This document shows positions 45,280 through 54,365 of a DNA stretch of 64,000 nt, piece by piece; position 1 is the first letter of the stretch, and the number at the start of each line of letters is the position of its first letter. The notes under the pieces were generated by a model. It was not told the origin of the DNA, did not search any database, and was given only the letters and a program-made list of their open reading frames with translations. Source of the stretch: Pseudopelagicola sp. (lineage in GTDB: Bacteria; Pseudomonadota; Alphaproteobacteria; Rhodobacterales; Rhodobacteraceae); the NCBI GenBank assembly GCA_026195905.1, contig JAPHRE010000027.1, forward strand, positions 22,109 to 86,108, read 5' to 3'. The translations under genes and the position numbers were made by a program.

Positions 45280-45800
45280 TGCCGCTATATGACCTGAATG
45301 GGGTGCGCCCCGAGATTGCCGAGGATACATGGGTCGCGCCCGATGCCAACCTGATTGGGCGGATTGTTCTGGAAGAGGCGGCGTCGGTCTGGTTCGGTGT
45401 GACATTGCGCGGCGACAACGAGGAAATCCGCATCGGCGCGGGGTCCAACGTGCAGGAAAACACGGTTATGCACACCGACGCAGGGTTCCCGCTCACAATC
45501 GGCGCGGGCTGCACCATTGGCCACAAGGCGATGCTGCATGGCTGCACCATTGGCGACAATAGCCTGATCGGCATGGGCGCAACTGTGTTGAACGGTGCCA
45601 AGATTGGGAAAAACTGTCTTATCGGGGCAGGGGCGCTTGTCACCGAAGGCAAGGAAATTCCCGATGGCTCTCTGGTGATGGGCGCGCCGGGTAAAGTTGT
45701 GCGCACGCTTGATGACGCGGCGATCCAAGGCTTGCGCGCCAGCGCACTCCACTACCAGGAAAATATGCGCCGTTTCCGCGCGGGGCTGTCTGTCGTCTAG
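45279..45800 (+). CDS. Gamma carbonic anhydrase family protein
   Basis: A 173-residue left-handed beta-helix protein, made of hexapeptide repeats, of the gamma carbonic anhydrase (YrdA-like) family. The three zinc ligands H65, H82 and H87 ([15 protein letters not shown]) are all present. Activity as carbonic anhydrase is not assured; YrdA-type proteins lack the acidic loop. Translationally coupled to gmk. The Pho-box-like element of phoR starts two bases after its stop. Confidence 0.92.
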   Translation: MPLYDLNGVRPEIAEDTWVAPDANLIGRIVLEEAASVWFGVTLRGDNEEIRIGAGSNVQENTVMHTDAGFPLTIGAGCTIGHKAMLHGCTIGDNSLIGMGATVLNGAKIGKNCLIGAGALVTEGKEIPDGSLVMGAPGKVVRTLDDAAIQGLRASALHYQENMRRFRAGLSVV

Positions 45801-45802
45801 AA

Positions 45803-45820
45803 ATGTCATCACTATTTCAC
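45803..45820 (+). promoter_or_regulatory. Pho-box-like element upstream of phoR
   Basis: ATGTCAT-CACT-ATTTCAC, two 7-base half-sites 11 bases apart, matches CTGTCAT-N4-CTGTCAC at 11 of 14 half-site positions. A perfect TATAAT lies at 45853-45858, and CTGTAAC at 45833-45839 is a further half-site-like sequence nearer to it. PhoB control is inferred. Confidence 0.45.
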
Positions 45821-45953
45821 ATGAGGTAATGGCTGTAACAAATTGGTATTGATATAATAATAACCTAATTCGTTGGGGCGCCAATAAGCCGTTTACAAAA
45901 CCCACCCGCTGGGAAACTCTTGCGCGCAACGAGATATTGCGTGTGAGACATTC

Positions 45954-46988
45954 ATGAAATCTGTTCAATCTTTTCTCGACGCCATCCCCATGCCGGCGGT
46001 TTTCGTTGATACCCAAATGCGGATTGTTGGGGCCAATGCAGGGGCGTGGACGCTCAATCCTCATGCCGGTGATCCACGCCCATTCGTGTTAGTGTTTCGC
46101 CAACCCTCTTTAGGGGCCGCGCTTGAGACCTGTTTCGCCTCTGGCACGGCCCAAAGGGCGGTTTTTCATCATACCGATGGGCCGCATGAAATATGGTATG
46201 AGGTCACGGTGAGCCGCGTGCAGGGTGGCGAAATCAACGGGTCTCTGCTCTGTTTCAACGACACCACACATCTCAAGCAGGCCGACCAGATGCGTCGCGA
46301 TTTTGTCGCCAATGTCAGTCATGAATTGCGCACGCCGCTGACGGCGATCCTTGGCTTTATCGAAACCTTGCAAGGTCCGGCGCGCGGCGACCAGAAGGCA
46401 CAGGATCGGTTCCTGACCACTATGGCCGCCGAGGCCGGACGGATGAACCGCCTCGTGGGCGATCTTTTATCGCTCAGTCGCGTCGAGGAAGAGGCCCGCG
46501 TGCGCCCAACCAGGCTTGTCGACCTCGATCAAGTTATTCGCTCGACCCTGCGTAACCTTGCGCCGGTGGCCGAAGAGGTCGGCGGGACTTTGATCTATGA
46601 CGCGCCGGACGATCCGCCTCAACTTATCGCCGATTCCGATCAGCTCTTTCAGGTTTTTACCAACCTGATGGAAAATGCCCTAAAATACGGCGGGGAGGGG
46701 ACCGACGTGACCATTCGGATCGCCAAATCCCCGCGTGATCATGTGCTCCGGGTGCCGGTGCTGCGGATCAGCGTTGCCGACACCGGGCCGGGCATTGCAC
46801 CGACGCATATCCCGCGCCTGACCGAGCGATTCTACCGAATTGAGTCACACCGCTCTCGCGAAATGGGGGGTACGGGGCTTGGCTTGGCGATTGTGAAACA
46901 TATCCTCAACCGCCACCGCGGCCGCCTTGCCGTTGAAAGCACCGTTGGCGTAGGGTCTGTCTTTACCGTGATCTTGCCGCTGAGGTAA
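45954..46988 (+). CDS. phoR: Phosphate sensor histidine kinase PhoR
   Basis: A 344-residue kinase of the PhoR type: an N-terminal PAS domain (about 1-110), HisKA with phosphorylated His H123 (VSHELRTPLTAILGFIETL) and HATPase_c (N box NLMENALKYGG, G boxes DTGPGIAPTHI and GGTGLGLAIVKHIL). No membrane helix is visible, so unlike E. coli PhoR it should be cytoplasmic or act through partners. ATG 45954 (MKSVQSFLDA). It lies 111 bases before pstB; the Pho regulon genes follow. Confidence 0.9.
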   Translation: MKSVQSFLDAIPMPAVFVDTQMRIVGANAGAWTLNPHAGDPRPFVLVFRQPSLGAALETCFASGTAQRAVFHHTDGPHEIWYEVTVSRVQGGEINGSLLCFNDTTHLKQADQMRRDFVANVSHELRTPLTAILGFIETLQGPARGDQKAQDRFLTTMAAEAGRMNRLVGDLLSLSRVEEEARVRPTRLVDLDQVIRSTLRNLAPVAEEVGGTLIYDAPDDPPQLIADSDQLFQVFTNLMENALKYGGEGTDVTIRIAKSPRDHVLRVPVLRISVADTGPGIAPTHIPRLTERFYRIESHRSREMGGTGLGLAIVKHILNRHRGRLAVESTVGVGSVFTVILPLR

Positions 46989-47010
46989 GAAAACCGGCCG
47001 GCCGCTGCGG

Positions 47011-47039
47011 GTGTCATAAAAGCGTTACGAAACTGTCGC
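47011..47039 (+). promoter_or_regulatory. Pho box upstream of pstB
   Basis: Three 7-base units spaced by 11 bases: GTGTCAT (47011-47017), GCGTTAC (47022-47028), CTGTCGC (47033-47039), with A-rich 4-base spacers AAAA and GAAA. This is the direct-repeat layout bound by PhoB dimers. A GGGTTG/CAACCC hairpin follows at 47044-47059. Confidence 0.7.
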
Positions 47040-47099
47040 AAAAGGGTTGCTCCCAACCCGTAGCACACCGATGTATGACGCACCGAACAGGGGACCAGC

Positions 47100-47867
47100 G
47101 TGGACCAGAACAATATCAAGATCTCTGCCAAGAAGGTTCAGGTCCATTACGGTGATATCCATGCCATCAAGGATGTGAATATCGAGATCGCAGAAAATAC
47201 CGTCACCGCCTTTATCGGTCCTTCGGGCTGTGGCAAGTCGACGTTTCTGCGCTGTCTCAACCGGATGAATGACACAATCGACATTTGCCGCGTGACGGGC
47301 GATATTCTCCTCGATGGCGAGGACATCTACGACAAAAAAGTCGATCCGGTGCAGCTACGCGCCAAGGTCGGCATGGTATTTCAGAAACCAAACCCGTTCC
47401 CCAAGTCGATCTACGACAATATCGCCTATGGGCCGCGCATTCACGGCCTTGCCAAGAACAAGGCCGACCTTGACGAGATCGTCGAGAAATCCTTGCGTCG
47501 CGGTGCGATCTGGAACGAGGTCAAGGACCGCCTGCAAGAGCCGGGCACCGGCCTCTCCGGGGGACAGCAACAACGCCTCTGTATCGCCCGCGCGATCGCG
47601 ACCGAACCCGAAGTCCTGCTGATGGATGAGCCATGTTCAGCCCTTGATCCGATCGCTACGGCACAGGTTGAGGAACTCATTGATGAGCTGCGCGCGCAAT
47701 ATTCCGTTGTGATCGTGACCCATTCGATGCAACAAGCCGCCCGCGTGAGCCAGAAAACCGCCTTCTTTCATCTTGGACATCTCGTCGAATACGATGACAC
47801 CGAGACGATTTTTACCAACCCCCGTGATGAGCGCACCGAAAGCTACATCACTGGCCGGATCGGTTAA
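47100..47867 (+). CDS. pstB: Phosphate ABC transporter ATPase PstB
   Basis: A 255-residue ATPase with Walker [28 protein letters not shown] (PstB-specific), signature [15 protein letters not shown], Walker [13 protein letters not shown] and H-loop [13 protein letters not shown]. Starts at GTG 47100 (MDQNN) after GGGGACC. It normally works with PstS, PstC and PstA, but those genes are not upstream here. Followed by phoU after 14 bases. Confidence 0.96.
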   Translation: MDQNNIKISAKKVQVHYGDIHAIKDVNIEIAENTVTAFIGPSGCGKSTFLRCLNRMNDTIDICRVTGDILLDGEDIYDKKVDPVQLRAKVGMVFQKPNPFPKSIYDNIAYGPRIHGLAKNKADLDEIVEKSLRRGAIWNEVKDRLQEPGTGLSGGQQQRLCIARAIATEPEVLLMDEPCSALDPIATAQVEELIDELRAQYSVVIVTHSMQQAARVSQKTAFFHLGHLVEYDDTETIFTNPRDERTESYITGRIG

Positions 47868-47881
47868 GGGAGCCATGACCG

Positions 47882-48610
47882 ATGAACGATAAACATATCG
47901 TATCTGCCTTCGACGCTGACCTCGAAAAGGTTCAGGCCCATATCATGAAGATGGGCGGCCTTGTCGAAGAGGCAATTCTCGACGCGTCCAAATCGCTCAA
48001 GAACCGGGACGAGGAATTGGCCGAACAGGTGCGCAATAGCGACAAGGCCATTGATGCTCTCGAAGAGCTTATCAACGATGAGTGTATCAAGTTCATCGCC
48101 CTGCGGTCTCCCACCGCCATTGACCTGCGCGTGGCGCTTTCTGTGCTCAAGATCGCGGGCAATCTCGAACGGATCGGCGACTATGCTAAAAACATGGCCA
48201 AGCGGACCTCGATCCTCGTGCATATGGCCCCGGTAGAGGGCGCGCGCGGGGCGCTGCGCCGCATGGCGCGCGAAGTGCAGTTGATGCTCAAGGACGCACT
48301 CGACGCCTATATCCAACGCGATGTCGAACTTGCGCGTGACATCCTCGAACGCGACCGCGACATCGACCAGATGTATAACGCGCTGTTTCGCGAATTCCTC
48401 ACCTTCATGATGGAAGACCCGCGCTACATCACGCCCTGTATGCATCTGCACTTTATTGCCAAAAATACCGAACGGATGGGTGACCATGTGACCTCGATCG
48501 CCGAACAGGTGATCTACCTCGTCACAGGCGAGATGCCCGTAGACAACCGCCCGCGTGAGGACCATTACGATCCGGCCCTGCATGCGATAGACCCAAACAA
48601 CAAGGGATGA
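47882..48610 (+). CDS. phoU: Phosphate signalling protein PhoU
   Basis: A 242-residue all-helical protein of two PhoU repeats; negative regulator linking the Pst transporter to PhoR. The metal-binding motif occurs twice (the first as ERIGDYAKNM, the second as ERMGDHVTSIAEQV), and the first repeat begins QAHIMKMGGLVEEAI. A charged tail follows residue 220. phoB starts 9 bases after its stop, so pstB-phoU-phoB is probably one transcript. Confidence 0.95.
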   Translation: MNDKHIVSAFDADLEKVQAHIMKMGGLVEEAILDASKSLKNRDEELAEQVRNSDKAIDALEELINDECIKFIALRSPTAIDLRVALSVLKIAGNLERIGDYAKNMAKRTSILVHMAPVEGARGALRRMAREVQLMLKDALDAYIQRDVELARDILERDRDIDQMYNALFREFLTFMMEDPRYITPCMHLHFIAKNTERMGDHVTSIAEQVIYLVTGEMPVDNRPREDHYDPALHAIDPNNKG

Positions 48611-48619
48611 TGACCTAAG

Positions 48620-49309
48620 ATGGCCAAGGATCACCCCACCGTTCTCGTTGTCGAAGATGAACCGGCACAGCGCGATGTTCTTTCCTATAACCTTGAAGCC
48701 GAAGGGTTCGAGGTCGTGAGCACGGATGATGGCGAAGAAGCCCTTCTTCTCGTCGCCGAGATCGTGCCGGATATCATCGTTCTGGATTGGATGCTGCCCG
48801 GTATCTCTGGCATCGAAATTTGCCGCCGCCTCAAGACGCGCACGGAAACCGCCGGGATTCCGGTTCTCATGCTCTCGGCGCGCTCGGAAGAGGTTGACCG
48901 GGTGAGGGGGCTTGAAACCGGTGCGGATGACTATGTGGTCAAACCCTATTCGGTCATGGAACTTATGGCGCGGGTGCGCAATCAATTGCGCCGTGTGCGC
49001 CCGGCAGCCACCGGCCAGCGGCTTGAGTATGAGGGCATCATTCTTGACGCCGAAACCCACCGCGTAACACGTGATGAGAAACCACTCAAACTTGGCCCGA
49101 CGGAATTTCGCCTCCTGTCGACCTTCATGGAAAAGCCGGGCCGTGTCTGGAGCCGGGAACAGCTTTTGGACCGTGTCTGGGGCCGCGATATCTATGTCGA
49201 TAGCCGCACCGTCGATGTGCATATCGGACGCTTGCGCAAGGCGCTTTGCGCTCATGGCGGGGATGATCCGCTGCGCACCGTGCGCGGCGCGGGATATGCG
49301 CTCGGCTAA
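48620..49309 (+). CDS. phoB: Phosphate regulon response regulator PhoB
   Basis: A 229-residue OmpR-type regulator. The receiver domain has acidic E12-D13 and phosphorylated D56 (VLDWMLPG); the C-terminal winged helix starts near residue 130 with PLKLGPTEFRLLSTFMEKPGRVWSREQLLDRVWG and ends in RTVRGAGYALG. It binds Pho boxes as activator under phosphate limitation. ATG 48620 follows GATGACCTAAG. Confidence 0.96.
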   Translation: MAKDHPTVLVVEDEPAQRDVLSYNLEAEGFEVVSTDDGEEALLLVAEIVPDIIVLDWMLPGISGIEICRRLKTRTETAGIPVLMLSARSEEVDRVRGLETGADDYVVKPYSVMELMARVRNQLRRVRPAATGQRLEYEGIILDAETHRVTRDEKPLKLGPTEFRLLSTFMEKPGRVWSREQLLDRVWGRDIYVDSRTVDVHIGRLRKALCAHGGDDPLRTVRGAGYALG

Positions 49310-49368
49310 GGCTTGCATCTGCTTGGACTCAATGGCTAACTTCCGGCAACAACGCCGGGAGACATACC

Positions 49369-49425
49369 ATGCCTGACCTCATCGTGCCGGATCAAAAACA
49401 CACCCATACAGAGCGCTACCCATGA
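49369..49425 (+). CDS. Possible 18-residue peptide coupled to the FAD oxidoreductase gene
   Basis: ATG 49369, preceded by CGGGAG at about 8 bases, reads MPDLIVPDQKHTHTERYP and ends in a TGA that overlaps the start of the next gene (ATGA at 49422). The coupled overlap suggests translation; the peptide itself shows no motif. It may be a leader or only chance. Confidence 0.35.
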   Translation: MPDLIVPDQKHTHTERYP

Positions 49426-50690
49426 GCGCGTCACTCTGGGGCTATAGCAGCAATGAATTTCGTAAATACAATGCTTTAAGTGGCGATATTGATGTCGATC
49501 TTCTGATTGTTGGCGGTGGCTTTACCGGGTGTTCTGCGGCCCTAAGTGCTGCACAAAAGGGCGCGCGCGTCGCCCTTCTTGAAGCGCATGAAATCGGTCA
49601 TGGCGGCTCGGGGCGCAATGTGGGCCTCGTGAATGCCGGGCTTTGGTTGCCGCCGGACTCGGTCGAAGCCACAATGGGCCAAGCAACCGGCCAAGCATTG
49701 AATCATGCGCTGGCGGGGGCACCGGATGAGGTGTTCGATCTGATAGAGACCCATGCCATCCAATGCGAAGCGACACGCAATGGCACCTTGCATTTGGCGC
49801 ATGCGCCGCGCGGATTGAAAGACCTTGAGGCGCGCCATGCACAACAATGCGCGCGTCAGGCGCCCGTGGCATTGCTCGACGCGCCCGAGACCGCGCGACG
49901 CACCGGCACAGATGCATATTGCGGTGCATTGCATGATCGCAGGGCAGGGACCGTGCAACCCTTGGCCTATGTGCAAGGGTTGGCGCGGGCGGCGCAAGAC
50001 TGCGGTGCCGATATATATGCCCGAAGCCCGGTCAATGCCCTGACGCATGATGGGGACAAATGGCAGGCAACCACCAGCGCGGGAATGGTGCGGGCGCAAA
50101 AATGTCTTGTTGCAACAAACGCTTACCACCTTGGCATTGACGGATTCGAAGAGGTCCGCAGCGCACAGGTGTCGTTCTTTCAACTGGCAACCGAACCGCT
50201 GGCCGATGGGCTTGGGGATGACATCCTTCCGGGCGGAGAAGGCTGTTGGGATACCGCGCTGATCATGTCGGCCTTGCGGCGCGATGCCGCCGGGCGGTTG
50301 ATCTTTGGCGCTATGGGACAGCCCGAAGGGCTTGGGCATGCGCTGCATAAATCCTGGGCGCAAAAGGCGCTGGCCCGTCTTTACCCTGCCTTGAAAGGGC
50401 AGGCGTTCTCGCATTTCTGGGCGGGCAATATCGCGATGACCGGCGATCACGTGCCCAAGGCAATTCGTTTTGGCCCGAACGCGCTCTGCCTGATGGGGTT
50501 TTCCGGTCGGGGCATCGCGCCGGGCACACGGTTGGGCCGCTTGGCCGCCGAGGTGCTTTTATCGGGCCGAGAGCAAACATTGCCGCTGCCAGTGCTCGAG
50601 CGGTATCGCGAACGGTTTTGTGGGCTGCGATCCGCGTATTACGAGGCCGGGGCGCGCACGATCCATATGGTGGATCGGCTCATCAGATAA
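49422..50690 (+). CDS. FAD-dependent oxidoreductase (D-amino acid oxidase/PuuB-like)
   Basis: A 422-residue DAO-fold flavoenzyme. FAD-binding GGGFTGCSAALSAAQKGARVALLEA is near residue 31, followed by GHGGSGRNVG, the covalent or close-contact region typical of gamma-glutamylputrescine oxidase-like enzymes. A C-terminal GFSGRGIAPGTRLG FAD-contact motif is also seen. Substrate (an amine or amino acid) cannot be told. ATG 49422 overlaps the stop of a possible 18-codon peptide. It stands alone, 113 bases after phoB. Confidence 0.85.
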   Translation: MSASLWGYSSNEFRKYNALSGDIDVDLLIVGGGFTGCSAALSAAQKGARVALLEAHEIGHGGSGRNVGLVNAGLWLPPDSVEATMGQATGQALNHALAGAPDEVFDLIETHAIQCEATRNGTLHLAHAPRGLKDLEARHAQQCARQAPVALLDAPETARRTGTDAYCGALHDRRAGTVQPLAYVQGLARAAQDCGADIYARSPVNALTHDGDKWQATTSAGMVRAQKCLVATNAYHLGIDGFEEVRSAQVSFFQLATEPLADGLGDDILPGGEGCWDTALIMSALRRDAAGRLIFGAMGQPEGLGHALHKSWAQKALARLYPALKGQAFSHFWAGNIAMTGDHVPKAIRFGPNALCLMGFSGRGIAPGTRLGRLAAEVLLSGREQTLPLPVLERYRERFCGLRSAYYEAGARTIHMVDRLIR

Positions 50691-50846
50691 TCCTATAATC
50701 AGTATTATGTTAATATTGACGCATACAAACCCACCCGCCGAAATCCGAATTGGCATTATATTCTAGGAACTTGCTCGAAACTGCCTGTGGACAGGACAAG
50801 AAATCAAACTGTATGCTTGGGGTCAGTGTGAGTGAATGAGGACACC

Positions 50847-51293
50847 ATGACATCTATTCTCGTCCTGAACGGCCCCAATCTTAATCTCCTTGGTCAGCGT
50901 CAGCCTGAGGTCTATGGCACGACGACACTCGCCGACATTGAAGCGGCCTGTGCGACGTATGCCAAGGCATCCGGCCTCTCCGTCACCTGCGCCCAGAGCA
51001 ATCACGAAGGTGCACTCATCGACGCGATCCATGCGGCCAAAGGTGTGCATGACGGGATTATCCTTAACGCCGGTGCCTATACCCATAGCTCCATCGCGCT
51101 CATGGACGCGATTGCCTCGGTTGAACTGCCAGTTGTCGAACTGCATCTCTCCAACATTCACGCGCGTGAATCCTTCCGTCATAAGTCCTACATCGCGCCA
51201 GTGGCGATCGGACAGATTTGCGGCTTTGGCGCAGATGGTTATCTCCTGGCCCTTGACGCGCTGAAGGCACATCTTGACCGATCAACCGCATGA
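50847..51293 (+). CDS. aroQ: Type II 3-dehydroquinate dehydratase
   Basis: Third enzyme of the shikimate pathway, dehydrating 3-dehydroquinate. The 148-residue protein has [20 protein letters not shown] with catalytic Tyr Y23, [17 protein letters not shown] and [20 protein letters not shown] with the catalytic His. ATG 50847 has GAGG upstream at 50838-50841; an in-frame GTG at 50832 would be a longer alternative. Its stop overlaps the start of the LuxR-type gene by four bases. Confidence 0.97.
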   Translation: MTSILVLNGPNLNLLGQRQPEVYGTTTLADIEAACATYAKASGLSVTCAQSNHEGALIDAIHAAKGVHDGIILNAGAYTHSSIALMDAIASVELPVVELHLSNIHARESFRHKSYIAPVAIGQICGFGADGYLLALDALKAHLDRSTA

Positions 51294-52054
51294 CCCCGCA
51301 AGAAGCTCTCGACTATATCGAAGCCCTGATTGTTGCGCCGTCGCAAGAAACGCTCTGGTCTATGCATTCCGCCAAGATGGCCGAGTTTGGCTTTGACCGT
51401 CTGATCTATGGCTATACGGTTTTTTTGACCGATGCGTCGCTTGGTGACGTGGATGATTTCACCATCCTGTCCAACCACGACAAGGCCTATCTTGATGCGT
51501 TTTTTGGCGACGGTCTGTATTTCAACGGACCGATGCTGCGCTGGTGCCTGACCAATATCGGGGCTTGTAGCTGGCGTTGGATTTCTGAACAGCGCGGCGC
51601 CCAGGCTCTCTCCGAGGCGGAATTGGCGGTGTTGGAGTTCAATCAGCGTATGGGGGTCACGGCGGGTTATTCGATTAGCTTTCCAACTGTGTCATCGCGC
51701 GCCAAGGGGGCGTTAGCTATGGCCGCGCGCGTGGGTCTAAGCCAAGATGATGTCGATGAAATTTGGCAAGAGCATGGGCGTTTCATCGAACTCTCGAGCC
51801 AGATTGCACATCTCAAAATCGTCTCCCTGCCCTACGAACATCCAAAGCGCGCGCTGACATATCGTCAACGCGAGGTGCTTGAATGGATTGGCGATGGCAA
51901 GACGATTCAAGACATCGCAACCTTGATGGACCGCAAACCGGCGACCATCGAAAAACACCTGCGCCTTGCGCGCGAATCTCTGGGTGTTGAAACAACGGCG
52001 CAGGCGTTGCTCAAAGCGTCCTTCCTCAAGCAGATTTACAAACCAGAAACCTGA
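51290..52054 (+). CDS. LuxR-type regulator without a synthase partner
   Basis: A 254-residue regulator with an N-terminal autoinducer-binding-like domain (about 15-165) and a C-terminal LuxR helix-turn-helix ([37 protein letters not shown]). Conserved Trp and Asp of the ligand pocket appear not to be kept: the YF-xx-DP motif is LYFNGPML here. No luxI-like gene is nearby, so it is a solo. It is translationally coupled to aroQ. Regulon and ligand unknown. Confidence 0.85.
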   Translation: MTPQEALDYIEALIVAPSQETLWSMHSAKMAEFGFDRLIYGYTVFLTDASLGDVDDFTILSNHDKAYLDAFFGDGLYFNGPMLRWCLTNIGACSWRWISEQRGAQALSEAELAVLEFNQRMGVTAGYSISFPTVSSRAKGALAMAARVGLSQDDVDEIWQEHGRFIELSSQIAHLKIVSLPYEHPKRALTYRQREVLEWIGDGKTIQDIATLMDRKPATIEKHLRLARESLGVETTAQALLKASFLKQIYKPET

Positions 52055-52379
52055 ATCTGACGCAAAAAAGCGTCAAAAGTAAGGTTTCCCCTACTTGTCT
52101 GCCCTTGCGTCAATGGTGCACTCTATCCTTGTTCCGTGAGTGGTGGCTTTATTGCCTCTGGGACATTCGGATCGAGATCTTCGCTATTTGCGGGGCGCTC
52201 TTGGTTCGCCGGTTTCAGTCCGGATGCCGGCCTTGGGGTGTATTTTCGCTTCCGGGTCGGCGCTTCGAGGACGATCCCCCATCCCCATGCACCCGGGGGT
52301 CTCGAAATTTGGCGGCGTTGTCTTTCCCGACGACGTCGCCTTTTTCGTCTGAGATCCCGCAAAACCTATGCCGCCAATG
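52055..52379. other. Gene-free stretch between luxR-type gene and tsf
   Basis: No convincing gene on either strand. Just behind the LuxR-type gene is GACGC-AAAAAA-GCGTC (52061-52076), a short inverted repeat without a T-run. The rest is GC-rich and contains short open frames only, with codon use unlike the neighbours. Confidence 0.45.
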
Positions 52380-52414
52380 AAAATGCCGCCCACGGGTATC
52401 CCCATGCGCGGCAT
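52380..52414 (-). terminator. Terminator of rpsB-tsf
   Basis: On the minus strand ATGCCGCGCATGGG pairs with CCCGTGGGCGGCAT (14 positions with one G-G mismatch and one G-T pair), loop GATA, followed by TTTTC. It stands 24 bases behind the tsf stop. Confidence 0.7.
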
Positions 52415-52438
52415 CTCTGATCTCAAACGGTGTTGGGT

Positions 52439-53314
52439 TTAGCCTTTGGCGGCCTTGGCCACTTCCGCTGCGAAATCTTCTTCTTTCTTCTCAATACCTT
52501 CGCCGACTTCCATACGGACATAGCCAACGATCTCTGCACCCGCTTCCTTAGCGGCGGCTTCGACGGTCAGATCGGGATTGATGACGAAATTCTGACCAAG
52601 AAGGGTCACTTCGCTCATGAATTTCTTCATGCGGCCGACGATCATCTTTTCGATCACCTGCTCAGGCTTGCCGGATTCACGCGCGATGTCGATCTGAACC
52701 TTACGCTCGTGCTCGACAACCGCCGGATCAAGATCCGCTTCCGAAAGCGACTGCGGATTGGCCGCTGCAATATGCATTGCGACCTGCTTGCCAAAGCCTT
52801 CATCCCCACCTTTGAGAGCGACGAGAACGCCGATCTTGCCCATGCCAGTGGCGGCCGGGTTGTGGATATAAGACGTGACAATATCGCCTTCGACGGTCGC
52901 CATACGGCGCACCGACATGTTCTCGCCAATGGTGGCAACCGCGTCGGTTACGACTTCGGCGACGGTCTTGCCGTTCATGTCCGCCGCTTTCAGCGCGTCC
53001 ACGTCCGAGACGTTGATTGCCGCATCCGCAATGCCTGCAACCATCTTCTGGAAGTCCGCGTTCTTGCCAACAAAGTCGGTTTCCGAGTTGACTTCAACAG
53101 CCACGCCCTTGCCGCCTTCAACCTTAACGGCAACGAGACCCTCGGCTGCGGTGCGGCCGGATTTCTTGGCGGCTTTCGCAAGACCCTTGGTGCGCAGCCA
53201 GTCGATGGCCGCTTCCTGGTCACCGTCGGTTTCGGTCAGGGCTTTTTTTGCATCCATCATGCCTGCGCCGGTCATTTCGCGCAGTTCTTTTACCATTGCT
53301 GCTGTGATCGCCAT
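52439..53314 (-). CDS. tsf: Elongation factor Ts
   Basis: Nucleotide exchange factor for EF-Tu. The 291-residue protein begins [32 protein letters not shown], the universal EF-Ts start with the TDFV motif later ([13 protein letters not shown]). Length is normal. It follows rpsB with a 73-base gap that contains a stable hairpin. Confidence 0.98.
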   Translation of the reverse strand: MAITAAMVKELREMTGAGMMDAKKALTETDGDQEAAIDWLRTKGLAKAAKKSGRTAAEGLVAVKVEGGKGVAVEVNSETDFVGKNADFQKMVAGIADAAINVSDVDALKAADMNGKTVAEVVTDAVATIGENMSVRRMATVEGDIVTSYIHNPAATGMGKIGVLVALKGGDEGFGKQVAMHIAAANPQSLSEADLDPAVVEHERKVQIDIARESGKPEQVIEKMIVGRMKKFMSEVTLLGQNFVINPDLTVEAAAKEAGAEIVGYVRMEVGEGIEKKEEDFAAEVAKAAKG

Positions 53315-53345
53315 CTTGGCTCTCCTCGATGTCTAAAGAATGGAT

Positions 53346-53370
53346 CGGGGGCGGGTATACCCTGCCCCCG
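53346..53370 (-). other. Hairpin between rpsB and tsf
   Basis: CGGGGGCGGG (53346-53355) pairs with CCC-GCCCCCG (53360-53370, one bulged base) with loop TATA. No T-run on the minus strand (tail ATCCATTC), so it is more a processing/attenuation element than a full terminator. Confidence 0.5.
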
Positions 53371-53387
53371 TGTCAGATCTGTAACGC

Positions 53388-54161
53388 TTACGCGTCAGCG
53401 GCGGCGTCTTCGGCCACGGCGTCTTCGACAGGAGCCTCTTCGAAGGCACCAACGTCGATACCGGCTGCGCCCATCTGGGCGGTCATGCCGTCGAGGGCCG
53501 CGCGCGATGCGAGGTCACAATAAAGCGCAATGGCACGCGCCGCATCGTCGTTGCCGGGGATGATGTAGTCGATCCCATCGGGCGAACAGTTGGTGTCGAC
53601 GACCGCCACAACCGGAATGCCGAGCTTGTTGGCTTCTGCGATGGCAAGCGCTTCTTTCTTGACGTCGATGACGAAAAGAAGATCCGGCACACCGCCCATC
53701 TCACGAATCCCACCAAGCGATGCCTGAAGCTTCGCCTGATCCCGTTCCATGCCAAGACGCTCTTTCTTGGTCAGGCCATCCGCGCCAGTGGTCATTTTCT
53801 CGTCGATTTCCTTAAGGCGGTTGATCGACTGCGAAACGGTTTTCCAGTTGGTCAGCGTGCCACCGAGCCAGCGGTGGTTCATGTAATACTGGGCGCATTT
53901 CTCTGCGGCATCGGCGATCGGCGCGGCGGCCTGACGCTTGGTGCCGACGAAAAGAACACGGCCGTTTTTGGCAACGGTGTCGCGGATCACGTTAAGCGCT
54001 GCGTCGAGCATCGGAACCGTTTGGGTAAGGTCCATGATGTGGATGCCGTTGCGCGCGCCATAGATGAACTCGCCCATACGGGGGTTCCAACGCTGTGTCT
54101 GGTGACCAAAGTGAACGCCTGCTTCGAGCAACTGGCGCATGGTGAACTCGGGAAGAGCCAT
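53388..54161 (-). CDS. rpsB: 30S ribosomal protein S2
   Basis: The 257-residue S2 protein: [29 protein letters not shown] at the N-terminus, [37 protein letters not shown] (universal S2 signature 2) near residue 160. The acidic Ala/Glu-rich C-terminus (from about residue 235) is typical of Rhodobacteraceae. First gene of rpsB-tsf. Confidence 0.98.
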   Translation of the reverse strand: MALPEFTMRQLLEAGVHFGHQTQRWNPRMGEFIYGARNGIHIMDLTQTVPMLDAALNVIRDTVAKNGRVLFVGTKRQAAAPIADAAEKCAQYYMNHRWLGGTLTNWKTVSQSINRLKEIDEKMTTGADGLTKKERLGMERDQAKLQASLGGIREMGGVPDLLFVIDVKKEALAIAEANKLGIPVVAVVDTNCSPDGIDYIIPGNDDAARAIALYCDLASRAALDGMTAQMGAAGIDVGAFEEAPVEDAVAEDAAADA

Positions 54162-54288
54162 GCTATATTTCCTTTTTCCGGTTTACGCCTTGGCGGGGTC
54201 AATTGAGAGCGGAAGCTCCAACCGGCGGACTGTGCGGGATGTCTCCCCGCAACAACCCAAACCTCGCCTGCGGGTTTGAAGTAGCGCG

Positions 54289-54317
54289 CGTATACGCAAG
54301 CATTGACAGGGTTGCAA
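54289..54317 (-). promoter_or_regulatory. Promoter of rpsB-tsf
   Basis: On the minus strand TTGCAA (54317-54312) and TATACG (54294-54289) are separated by exactly 17 bases, 128 bases before the rpsB start. The long leader, typical for ribosomal protein operons, has room for autoregulation by S2. Confidence 0.6.
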
Positions 54318-54365
54318 GCCCTTATACGCCGCATAACAAGGGGTTTGGTCGAAAATCCTTGGGTT

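Noticed and set aside
45833..45850. CTGTAAC-AAAT-TGGTATT as the main Pho box of phoR
   Set aside because: Only the first half-site fits; the second matches 3 of 7, and spacing to the TATAAT at 45853 is too short. The 45803-45820 pair fits better.
47864..49318. Long minus-strand open frame opposite phoU and phoB
   Set aside because: Antisense shadow of both genes; composition is a codon mirror, no motif.
52061..52076. lux box or terminator at GACGC-A6-GCGTC
   Set aside because: Too short for a lux box and without a T-run for a terminator.
52184..52426. 80-codon minus-strand frame behind tsf
   Set aside because: It starts inside the tsf terminator hairpin and has no conserved features, so it would not be transcribed as a normal gene.
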